IMG/VR virus record: IMGVR_UViG_3300001533_002283
Coordinates: 108,182-172,181 of that record
From: a virus
Direction: 5' to 3' (one strand)
Length of the DNA: 64,000 nt
The position numbers and the translations under genes were made by a program. Under the pieces are notes generated by a model. It had not been told where the DNA came from and did no database searches. It was given only the letters and a program-made list of their open reading frames with translations. Positions 7,235 to 14,471 of this stretch are shown one piece after another. Every line of letters starts with the position of its first letter. Position 1 is the first letter of the stretch.

Positions 7235-7621
7235 ATGAGACAGCTAACAGATCACAAACTAAACGGGCTGAATGACGCCCTAAATATCACCGTTATTGAT
7301 GAACGCGGCGCGGGTAATGCCAATTATGTCTATGAAATCACTTTGCCTGATTGGACTAGAGACCCTGATGGAAATAATGCTCACAATATCTGGACGATCA
7401 ACTTTCAGAACGGCCCGATTAAAGAGGCTGGGTTTAACGGCGTGTCTGGTGAGGCACTATTAGCAATTCTTATAGACCAATTACGCGGATTTCAGTCGGG
7501 CGAATATGCCTGTCGGGATAACGACATGGCGTTGGCACACCTTGAAGCGGCTCTGTTTTGGTTACAAAAACGCACAAGGGAGCGACTGAATCGCGGAGTC
7601 GAGGGAACAAGTGCTAAATAA
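7235..7621 (+). CDS. Acb2/Tad1-like cyclic-nucleotide sponge candidate
   Basis: 128 residues. The core INFQNGPIKEAGFNGVSGEA followed by LLAILIDQLRGFQSGEYACR and the end FWLQKRTRERLNRGVEGTS match a widespread group of small phage proteins with an FQ.GPI.E.G.NGV core and an RT..R..RGVEGT end, which I associate with the Acb2/Tad1 hairpin domain. Acb2 and Tad1 bind signal molecules of CBASS and Thoeris defence and so block the immune response. No enzymatic residues are evident, as expected of a sponge. The family link is from memory of the pattern and needs a profile search. It lies among early genes. Confidence 0.55.
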   Translation: MRQLTDHKLNGLNDALNITVIDERGAGNANYVYEITLPDWTRDPDGNNAHNIWTINFQNGPIKEAGFNGVSGEALLAILIDQLRGFQSGEYACRDNDMALAHLEAALFWLQKRTRERLNRGVEGTSAK

Positions 7622-7683
7622 TTCACTTTCTCCCTAAAAATCTGTATAAATTCTTTAAGGTAACTAGGTAAAATTAACACATC

Positions 7684-8118
7684 ATGGCCCTCTACATCTT
7701 CGAACACCCCCAAACTGGCGAAACTCGCGAGGTATATTTCAAGCTGGACGACAAAAAAGAGTATTTTGGCGAGGAAGATGAAGATAAAATCAAGTGGCAC
7801 CGTCGTTTCACCATTCCTTATGCCGCCTCTAACACGAAAATCTCCGACCCCTTTTCTCAAAAAGATTTTGTAAACTCTACCGATAAGAAAAATATTACCT
7901 TTGGCGAAATGTGGGATGCGAGCGCCGCCATGTCCGAAAAGCGTGCCAAAATCAATGGCGAAGACCCTGTTAAATCCCAATATTATGATAAATACGCGGA
8001 GAATCGCAACGGCTTAAAACATTTAAGAGACGGGCGGGAAAAGAAAGCGGTTCAAGAAAAGTTTGGCAAAACCAAGAAACCAAAAGCTCCGCCACAACCC
8101 AAACGCGGGCGCGGGTAA
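7684..8118 (+). CDS. Phage protein with FmdB-like N-terminus lacking cysteines
   Basis: 144 residues. It begins MALYIFEHPQTGETREVYF, a beta hairpin resembling the start of FmdB-type zinc ribbons, but with no cysteine at the ligand positions. The C-terminus is very basic (KTKKPKAPPQPKRGRG), which could bind nucleic acid. The start codon is preceded by TAACACATC. Function unknown. Confidence 0.55.
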   Translation: MALYIFEHPQTGETREVYFKLDDKKEYFGEEDEDKIKWHRRFTIPYAASNTKISDPFSQKDFVNSTDKKNITFGEMWDASAAMSEKRAKINGEDPVKSQYYDKYAENRNGLKHLRDGREKKAVQEKFGKTKKPKAPPQPKRGRG

Positions 8119-8141
8119 ATTTAATAATATAACACCCTAAC

Positions 8142-8588
8142 ATGCCTTACTCACCCATTTCAGTTCGACAAATTAATCAAGGGGAACTTTCTGGTTTTAC
8201 CGACCAATATGTTCAGGCGTTCGCGGTGGGCCTAACCGGCAATCAGGTAATCTCCGGTCAAAAGACTTTTATCAATGTATTAGTCCCGGCGGCGGGCTTC
8301 CTCTATAACAAAAACTACGTCAATGGTAGTTACACCGTCGATCAAAACGATTATTTTATCTGTGTAAATGCCAGCGGTTCGCAAAAAACCTTAACTTTCC
8401 CCCAAACTGGTTTTCTGATGGGTAAAGAATATATTGTGAAAGACTTTCTTGGTTTGTCTCAAACTAATCCTATCACACTTACCGGAAGCGGCGTTACTTT
8501 CGATTATCAACCCTCTTTAACAATTTCTGGAAATTTCGCCTCGCTCTATCTCGTTGGTGGTAGCGGGTTTAACTACGAAGTTAATTAA
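8142..8588 (+). CDS. Probable virion protein with shared C-terminal beta domain
   Basis: 148 residues. Residues about 50-148 resemble the C-terminal 120 residues of the 420-residue tail protein at 37287-38549: YTVDQNDYFICVN matches YTVQADDYYLAVN, and PITLTGSGVTFDYQP, TISGNFAS and GSGFNYEVN are nearly identical at the ends. This points to a duplicated beta domain used in two proteins, probably exposed on the virion. It is on the opposite strand from the structural block and among early genes, which is unusual. The start is preceded by TAACACCCTAAC. Confidence 0.6.
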   Translation: MPYSPISVRQINQGELSGFTDQYVQAFAVGLTGNQVISGQKTFINVLVPAAGFLYNKNYVNGSYTVDQNDYFICVNASGSQKTLTFPQTGFLMGKEYIVKDFLGLSQTNPITLTGSGVTFDYQPSLTISGNFASLYLVGGSGFNYEVN

Positions 8589-8602
8589 CTCGAATTTTCA
8601 TC

Positions 8603-8631
8603 TTGACTTTTTCTCTTAACAGGGGAATACT
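8603..8631 (+). promoter_or_regulatory. Promoter for the SSB-like gene
   Basis: TTGACT (8603-8608), 17 bases, AATACT (8626-8631), about 50 bases before the ATG at 8690. It resembles the sites at 2455 and 58666. Confidence 0.55.
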
Positions 8632-8689
8632 ACAAAACGTAAACTAAAATAAACACAAAACACAATACTAACCTAAATAAAATATCACT

Positions 8690-9364
8690 ATGCCTATTGG
8701 AAACCCAAATCGAAGCGACAGTAACAAGAAAATGATTTTCGTGAATGTTATCACGAAAGACGAGAATGATATGGACGTAAAGCCCTACTTCTCTTTCAAA
8801 GCCGGAATCGGCGAAGATAAAGACGGTAAGAAACAATACGAGGAAATCGCCAAGGATAATTCCTTTAGCGGTTCGCTCGTCAAGGTTGAGCCTTACGAAA
8901 AGGAAATTAAGTCTAAGGGTATCAAGCAGCCCCGCGTTAAGGTTCTTTTTGAAGATGAAGATAGCGTCTACTATATGGATTTGAGTTATACGATTCTTTC
9001 GCGCTCTTTCTTTAACTCTCTCCTCTCCCTCAACTCTACCGAAGACCTTTCTCTTTCTATCTATCAGACTAAGCCTAATGATAAGGGCAAGGTTTATCCC
9101 CAGATGAGTCTGCGCCAAGGGGCCGCCAAGGACAACATGGTTCGTTGGCTCTATGAGCGTTCTGAACTGCCCGAGATTAAGAAAGTTAAGGTCAAGGGTC
9201 AGGAAATGAGCGATACCGAAGATGTTGATAATTTCTTCCGTGATAAGTTGAGTGAGAAGTTTGCCGAGATTAGCAAGCTGGGTGGTTCTGCACCCGCCCC
9301 AAAGGCAAAGAAGGAAAGTAAGGCTAGTGATGAATCTTTAGCAGATTCCGATCTGCCTTTTTAA
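8690..9364 (+). CDS. Single-stranded DNA-binding protein, SSB-like
   Basis: 224 residues. The N-terminal 160 residues are beta-rich with many charged and aromatic residues (KPYFSFKAGIGED, VLFEDEDSVYYMDLSY), then comes a linker rich in Ala, Pro, Ser and Lys, and the protein ends ESLADSDLPF. An acidic tail ending in DLPF or DIPF is the interaction tip of bacterial and phage SSBs that recruits replication proteins. It has its own promoter and its own terminator, fitting strong independent expression. I infer SSB from the layout and tail, not from recognisable OB-fold motifs. Confidence 0.65.
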   Translation: MPIGNPNRSDSNKKMIFVNVITKDENDMDVKPYFSFKAGIGEDKDGKKQYEEIAKDNSFSGSLVKVEPYEKEIKSKGIKQPRVKVLFEDEDSVYYMDLSYTILSRSFFNSLLSLNSTEDLSLSIYQTKPNDKGKVYPQMSLRQGAAKDNMVRWLYERSELPEIKKVKVKGQEMSDTEDVDNFFRDKLSEKFAEISKLGGSAPAPKAKKESKASDESLADSDLPF

Positions 9365-9390
9365 AAAGTCTTAACCTTAAATAACAACTC

Positions 9391-9425
9391 AAAGCCGCAT
9401 GGTGATAAACCTTGCGGTTTTTTAT
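9391..9425 (+). terminator. Terminator after the SSB-like gene
   Basis: CCGCATGG (9395-9402) pairs with CCTTGCGG (9410-9417) with one mismatch, followed by TTTTTTATT. It ends the 8690-9364 transcript and argues against a start for the next gene inside the hairpin. Confidence 0.7.
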
Positions 9426-9459
9426 TGCCAAAAAGCACCTCACTTTCAAGTATAACATC

Positions 9460-11364
9460 ATGGGTAAAAAAGTTATTGCGATTCAAACCGATGGACCAAT
9501 GCGTAAAAGCGGATTAGGCAGAAATGGTAAAGCTCTCGCCAAGTATCTCCATAACACGGGTAAGTATGAAGTCGTTTACTTTGCCCAACAAGGTTACACT
9601 TATGACGACAACGAGTTAAAGAAACTACCTTTTCGCGCGCACGGGATTCTTCCTAATAATCAAAACGAACTAATTGCCGCGCAAAATGACCCGACAAAAT
9701 TTCGTGATGCAACTTACGGGAATCTTTGCATCGACCAATTTGTAAAAGACGTTAAGCCCTTTGCCATGATTTTTTCCAATGATTCATGGGCTTTTCCTTA
9801 TCAATCGCGCCCTTGGTGGAATAAATTTCATTGCTTGCCACACATTACCCTAGATTCTCTTCCTTTTCAAAAATCCCAAACAGAGTTTATTAAAAAGTCC
9901 AAAACCCACTACGTTTGGGCAAAGTTTGCGGAAGAAGAGGCTGTTAGAATCGGACTCAACAATGTTAAAACTATTCCCGCGATTATTGACGATGAGTATT
10001 TCAAACCGCTTGGTCGGGAAGCAAAATATCAGTTGAAAAAGAAACATGGTATCGACCAAGACACTTTCATAATCGGTTTTGTTTTTCGTAATCAGTTAAG
10101 AAAAGAGGTAAAGCCCCTTCTTGAAGGTTTCGCACAATTTAAGAAACTTCACCCAAAAGCAAAAGTTAAATTACTTCTCCATACTAATTTTAATGAAGGC
10201 TGGCGAATTTTTGATTTTCTTGAGGAGTTAAACATTCCCGCCTCTGACATTCTCACTACTTACTACTGCAAAGAGTGCGGCGAATACGAGATTAAGACCC
10301 CTGCCGGTTCAAATCTTCCCTGCAAATATTGTGGCGCGAAAAAATCTCAAGACTATTGCGGGATTCATGGCGGTGTTAATGAGGAACAGTTAAACGAGGT
10401 ATATAATCTCATGGATGGTTATTGTCACCCTGCAAATGCTGGTGGGTGCGAAATGCCCATTATTGAGGCTCTTTATGCCGGTTTACCCATTTCTACTGTC
10501 AGTTACGCCTTTGGCAAGACCTTTACTGACGAACCATTTTGTCACACTATTGAACATGCTTGGACTGTTCAAGATGGGACACAATTTAAGCGGGCATGCC
10601 CCCACCCCGAATCAATTCAAGATTTTATCTCATTTTTATACTTCACCCCGATTGACGAGAGGGAAGAAATTGGTGAAGAAGGTAGAGAGTTCGCCTTAAA
10701 TACTTTTTCTCCCAAAGTGGTCGGCGCACAATGGGAAAAGGCGATTGATTCGCTTCCCGATTTTTCCTACGATTATGAGTTTGCCGAGAAGGAGAAAAAT
10801 CCGAATTACCCTATGCCAGTTGGCGTGAGTGACGACGAGTTCGTAACACTTTTATACAACAATGTATTGTTCCAACCTGAACCAGAAGATGGGGATGGTC
10901 GCAAACACTGGCTAAAGACTCTGGCGGGCGGTATTCCACGAGAGGAAGTTTATAAGTTTTTTATCAATGTAGCATTAAATGACAATGCGAAGAATAAAAA
11001 AGTAAAGTTAACCGACTTTTTTGACAAGGATGATGAAGGCAGGCGTGCATTGTTTTACGTGGAGGGAAATGCCGAGGATGTGTTTTTGACCACCGCGTTA
11101 CTCCAAGATTTTAAGCAAATTCACCCCAACTTTAACATTTACTTTTCTTGCGGGGAAGACCATAAGATTTTGTTGAAAGGTAATCCTTATATCCATAAAC
11201 TGTTACCTCTAATACCGGAATTTGGCGATGCTACAATTATGAAGGGGGTTGTGACGGGAGAAAAAATAATCAACTATCTTTATATTCCAAATTTACAAAC
11301 GGCAAAAGTTCCCACCAGACTTGGAGAAGATGCGGAAGAGTTAAATAAAACCCTTATTAAATAA
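9460..11364 (+). CDS. Glycosyltransferase, GT4 with zinc-ribbon insert and GT9-like N-half
   Basis: 634 residues from the ATG at 9460; an in-frame ATG at 9412 lies inside the terminator and is rejected. The N-terminal part is a GT4 enzyme: GLGRNGKALAKYLHNTG near the start, IPAIIDDEYFKPLG before the C-terminal domain, and GGCEMPIIEALYAGLP as donor motif. Between the strands of the second domain is a four-cysteine insert (YYCKECGEY, then LPCKYCGAKK), a probable zinc ribbon. The last 110 residues look like the N-terminal half of a heptosyltransferase (FYVEGNAEDVFLTTALLQDF, then YIHKLLPLIPEF). The matching C-terminal half starts the next gene six bases on. Confidence 0.7.
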   Translation: MGKKVIAIQTDGPMRKSGLGRNGKALAKYLHNTGKYEVVYFAQQGYTYDDNELKKLPFRAHGILPNNQNELIAAQNDPTKFRDATYGNLCIDQFVKDVKPFAMIFSNDSWAFPYQSRPWWNKFHCLPHITLDSLPFQKSQTEFIKKSKTHYVWAKFAEEEAVRIGLNNVKTIPAIIDDEYFKPLGREAKYQLKKKHGIDQDTFIIGFVFRNQLRKEVKPLLEGFAQFKKLHPKAKVKLLLHTNFNEGWRIFDFLEELNIPASDILTTYYCKECGEYEIKTPAGSNLPCKYCGAKKSQDYCGIHGGVNEEQLNEVYNLMDGYCHPANAGGCEMPIIEALYAGLPISTVSYAFGKTFTDEPFCHTIEHAWTVQDGTQFKRACPHPESIQDFISFLYFTPIDEREEIGEEGREFALNTFSPKVVGAQWEKAIDSLPDFSYDYEFAEKEKNPNYPMPVGVSDDEFVTLLYNNVLFQPEPEDGDGRKHWLKTLAGGIPREEVYKFFINVALNDNAKNKKVKLTDFFDKDDEGRRALFYVEGNAEDVFLTTALLQDFKQIHPNFNIYFSCGEDHKILLKGNPYIHKLLPLIPEFGDATIMKGVVTGEKIINYLYIPNLQTAKVPTRLGEDAEELNKTLIK

Positions 11365-11370
11365 CACACT

Positions 11371-12558
11371 ATGAACACCTTAGAATCTTTTTCGCTTTCA
11401 ACAAATCTCGCGCCCGCCACCCCCCACCTTCAACGGGATTATTTCCCCCTAGACATCGACTTGTCCCGCGCTGTTTTAATCCTCAACACTTTTGAAGATC
11501 AGAGAAAAACCGCACGAGTCTATGATTACTTTCAAGACGTGATTGATTTTAGTGCGAACGAATTGGCAAAACACGGGTATTTTTTCTTTCAGCCTTTAAC
11601 AGGGCGCGAGCCGGTTCTACGTTGCGCAAATTCAACCTTCAATTTAACACCCAACCAAGTCGCTTACCTAATTGACGGTTGTGCCGCTGTAATCTCTAAC
11701 GATGGGGTTTATTCTCATGTGGCAAATGAAGCTGGGGTTAAATGCCTCACCTTATTTGGTTCAAGCTCCCCTTCTGCCCACACTCCGAAATTTCACCCTG
11801 ACATCTTTACCCCCATTAGAGAATCTAATAGTGCGCCTAGTTATCGCTCAAACGAATCTCCAAAGCAAGTAAACGAGAACAGGGTAGAAACCATAATTAA
11901 ATCTCTCTTCTCCTTACTCTCACTTAAATGTCATTTACCACTCAAAACCGTCTATATGGGGCAGCATTATGGTCTTAAATTCTTAGAGGTGATCCCCGAT
12001 TGCGTGTTAAGTCCAGATAATTTTAAATCCGATTTGGTTACATTTCGTATGGATTATCTTCACGACGAGAGTGTGCTTTTTGCTAATCTTCAATATCGGA
12101 AGTGCAACATTATTGTTAAAAATCCCCTGGATTTAGATAAACTAAAAGTGTTTAAAACCAACATTGTTAATTTTAATTACGAGATTGATAAAAATGTTGA
12201 TTTAAGTTACGTGAAAAAACTAATCAAGACCGGTATAAAAGTCACCTTTTTCTCTGACGAGAAGGACGCCGATTTGTCGCTCGCCCGAATGAAAATGCTT
12301 GACGTTGGGATAGTTGAATCGCTGGAAAAACCGGGAGTGGTTCCCGAGGTGTTGGCAAAAATCACGGAGGATACTCACTATCGTTCCAATAAATTCACCC
12401 TTTCTGACGGAAAGATTTACTCGTCTTACAGTGCATATCTCAACAAAACCCCTATCCCTAGCTTTAATCACAACGTTGTTAAATTCAACAAAGATGACCC
12501 GCTTTTATGGGAAGATTTGCGATTCTCTTTCCTTTTTGATTTGACAAAGACAGGTTAA
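11371..12558 (+). CDS. Heptosyltransferase (GT9)-like C-terminal half plus unknown domain
   Basis: 395 residues. Residues 30-150 look like the second half of a GT9 enzyme: VLILNTFEDQRKTARVYDYF, then DGCAAVISNDGVYSHVANEA and VKCLTLFGSSSP, the IS.D(S/G)...H.A......LFG pattern that binds ADP-sugar. The first half lies at the end of the previous gene, so one GT9 domain appears split over two reading frames. The C-terminal 230 residues are of unknown kind. The two products may associate, or the split may be a recent frameshift. Start preceded by TAACACACT. Confidence 0.55.
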   Translation: MNTLESFSLSTNLAPATPHLQRDYFPLDIDLSRAVLILNTFEDQRKTARVYDYFQDVIDFSANELAKHGYFFFQPLTGREPVLRCANSTFNLTPNQVAYLIDGCAAVISNDGVYSHVANEAGVKCLTLFGSSSPSAHTPKFHPDIFTPIRESNSAPSYRSNESPKQVNENRVETIIKSLFSLLSLKCHLPLKTVYMGQHYGLKFLEVIPDCVLSPDNFKSDLVTFRMDYLHDESVLFANLQYRKCNIIVKNPLDLDKLKVFKTNIVNFNYEIDKNVDLSYVKKLIKTGIKVTFFSDEKDADLSLARMKMLDVGIVESLEKPGVVPEVLAKITEDTHYRSNKFTLSDGKIYSSYSAYLNKTPIPSFNHNVVKFNKDDPLLWEDLRFSFLFDLTKTG

Positions 12559-12569
12559 AAAGTCAAATT
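12541..12569 (+). promoter_or_regulatory. Promoter upstream of the 12579 gene
   Basis: TTGACA (12541-12546), 17 bases, CAAATT (12564-12569), nine bases before the ATG at 12579. It overlaps the end of the previous gene and the TAACAC start motif. Confidence 0.35.
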
Positions 12570-12578
12570 AACACCACT

Positions 12579-13412
12579 ATGGCACGACCTAAGAAAATTA
12601 CCACTGAAACCTCACCCGTTACTGCTCCCGACCCGCTCCGTCCGGGCATGAAACTAGTTGAGCGAGATTCCTACGGATTACTCAAAAATACTGAATACGT
12701 CTTTGACGACAACGGAAATGTAAATTGGCGCAAGATGGTGCCGGTAGAGTTTCTTTATGTAAATGGGGATGCTCGGCGAAAGGAAATGATTGAGCGGAAG
12801 TATAAAAAGAGTGTTAAGGAAATTGACGTTGTAGCTGATAATGTTGAAGACCGTGATTTAGTTATTACCTTGGCGGGCCTCAAACACCTGTTACGTTTAC
12901 GTGGTTATTCTAGTGTCTCGTTTCACACCAACGAGTCTAGCGAAACTTTTGCGAGTGTAAACTGTTATATTGACTTTCTACCTAATTTTGAAACAGAGGG
13001 TGTCGCCCAATCTTATTCTGAGAATGGTTCTGCTCACCTCCGCTCAACCGATGGTTTCATGCGGGCGTATCTGGTAGAAGCTGCCACAAATCGTGCGTTT
13101 GCCCGTTGTATCAGAAATTACCTCAATATTAATATCGTTAGTCGCGAGGAACTTTTTGACGAGAGTAAGGCGGCGCAAATTGACGGGGGTAATTCCCCGC
13201 TCCTTACTAATGGCTCCCCCCAGTCTATTCTTGAAAAAAAGTGTTCGGAAGCGGGGTTTGGATTCAATGCGTTGAAACTTGCGGCGATTAAATATAAAGA
13301 TAAACTTGGTAACGCCCCCGAACCTTGGACAAAATTCTCTGATATTCCCGCGCAGGATTGCTATGTTTTACTGGAAATGATTAAGACAAAGGACGATAAA
13401 CCTAAGTCTTAA
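12579..13412 (+). CDS. Conserved phage-type protein, possible DNA-annealing or recombination role
   Basis: 277 residues. It has a basic start (MARPKK), a helical region (LVITLAGLKHLLRLRGYSSV), a strand region, and the stretch AATNRAFARCIRNYLNINIV followed by EEL. That AFxRxxRN..N..I pattern is seen in uncharacterised phage proteins next to replication and recombination genes. A C-terminal small helical domain (ILEKKCSEAGFGFNALKLAA) could bind DNA. I do not know its function; a single-strand binding or annealing role is a guess from composition and position. It meets the next gene tail to tail with a four-base overlap. Confidence 0.5.
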   Translation: MARPKKITTETSPVTAPDPLRPGMKLVERDSYGLLKNTEYVFDDNGNVNWRKMVPVEFLYVNGDARRKEMIERKYKKSVKEIDVVADNVEDRDLVITLAGLKHLLRLRGYSSVSFHTNESSETFASVNCYIDFLPNFETEGVAQSYSENGSAHLRSTDGFMRAYLVEAATNRAFARCIRNYLNINIVSREELFDESKAAQIDGGNSPLLTNGSPQSILEKKCSEAGFGFNALKLAAIKYKDKLGNAPEPWTKFSDIPAQDCYVLLEMIKTKDDKPKS

Positions 13413-14431
13413 GCCATCTCCCTCCAAGGGCACGTTCTAACTCGCAAGTGCCCCACAAACTCCCCTTCAGTCTCATGATATACGTTATACAGCGTATATT
13501 TTTTTTCGTCGCCACCTTTTTTCTTTTCCCAGATAACATGGTCAGCAGGGCAGTGAGGCAGAACGGCCATTTTAATTCCATTTGGATACCAACGATTCCA
13601 ACCGATATAAAGGTCTTCGGTGCCGTGTCCTTCATATCCTTCAAAGTAGGCCAGTTCTAAAGCCTTGGCATTCATTAGCGTGCAGCCAAACCCCACCCAA
13701 TCGGTAGGGATTAAACTGCCCTTACCAATACCCGGAAAAGCGTTTTCTAACCACCCTCTTCGCCTCCATTTTTTCGCGTTTAACGCAAATACGTTACCAA
13801 AAGGAGGGCAGTTTTTAATTCTTTCTTTTATTCTTTTTAGCCTATTAATCTCTTTCTCGGTCTCTTTTTCTTTTAGTCTTTTTTCATTCTCTCTCATAAG
13901 AATTTTTAACCTCTCTGGCAAATTACGTTCTTCTGGCAAAAAATCTTCGCAAATTTGATTTTGGGGCGTCCCGCGCCCTCCAAGAAAAGCAGTATTTGGA
14001 TATGGGCACATTGCCACACTATAATACCCATCGTCAAAATTTATCGCATCAACCATTACTCGAAGAGCGTTTGCATGGGGCAGAGTATCACTATCTAGAC
14101 TCCAACAGTATTTTGCATTTAATTTAATTGCTGCGGAGTGAGCGGTTTGCCGCATATCTGCAATGAGAAGTTGAGCTTTTTGTTTGTAGTTTTCCCCTCC
14201 TTCAACGAATGCGGGGTTTTTAATCAGGTGAATACGCCATCCTTCGGGAAAAATATCGGTCCAGTATTTAGCGACCGATTTCAACTCTTCCGACTCGTCT
14301 CCAACAATTACCACGTCACCGCCCATTACCTTTGCGTTTTTAATACATGTCGCAACACGACGCCCCTGAGAGTGCATTGCGTAAGTATATGATTTTGTCG
14401 CACAAACAGAAATAACTAGATTTTCTATCAT
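13409..14431 (-). CDS. Glycosyltransferase-like, GT-A fold
   Basis: 340 residues. The N-terminus has a strand and nucleotide-binding features (NLVISVCATKSYTYAMHSQG, GGDVVIVGDESEE), and a DxD motif occurs in YCWSLDSDTLPHANAL near residue 113. Later GWLENAFPGIGKGSLIPTDW and EGHGTEDLYIGW give a second acidic cluster typical of the acceptor side. A very basic and acidic coiled stretch (KEKETEKEINRLKRIKERIK) lies in the middle. Unlike the other glycosyltransferases of the left part it is transcribed with the late strand and has its own promoter. Confidence 0.65.
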   Translation of the reverse strand: MIENLVISVCATKSYTYAMHSQGRRVATCIKNAKVMGGDVVIVGDESEELKSVAKYWTDIFPEGWRIHLIKNPAFVEGGENYKQKAQLLIADMRQTAHSAAIKLNAKYCWSLDSDTLPHANALRVMVDAINFDDGYYSVAMCPYPNTAFLGGRGTPQNQICEDFLPEERNLPERLKILMRENEKRLKEKETEKEINRLKRIKERIKNCPPFGNVFALNAKKWRRRGWLENAFPGIGKGSLIPTDWVGFGCTLMNAKALELAYFEGYEGHGTEDLYIGWNRWYPNGIKMAVLPHCPADHVIWEKKKGGDEKKYTLYNVYHETEGEFVGHLRVRTCPWREMA

Positions 14432-14436
14432 GTTTT

Positions 14437-14465
14437 ATGGTTTGAAATAATTCCGCTTTCGTCAA
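14437..14465 (-). promoter_or_regulatory. Promoter for the 13409-14431 gene
   Basis: On the minus strand TTGACG (14460-14465), 17 bases, AACCAT (14437-14442), five bases before the ATG. The short distance leaves almost no leader. Confidence 0.35.
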
Positions 14466-14471
14466 CCTTGA

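Noticed and set aside
9412-9459. Upstream ATG of the 9460 glycosyltransferase gene
   Set aside because: It lies inside the terminator hairpin of the SSB-like gene.
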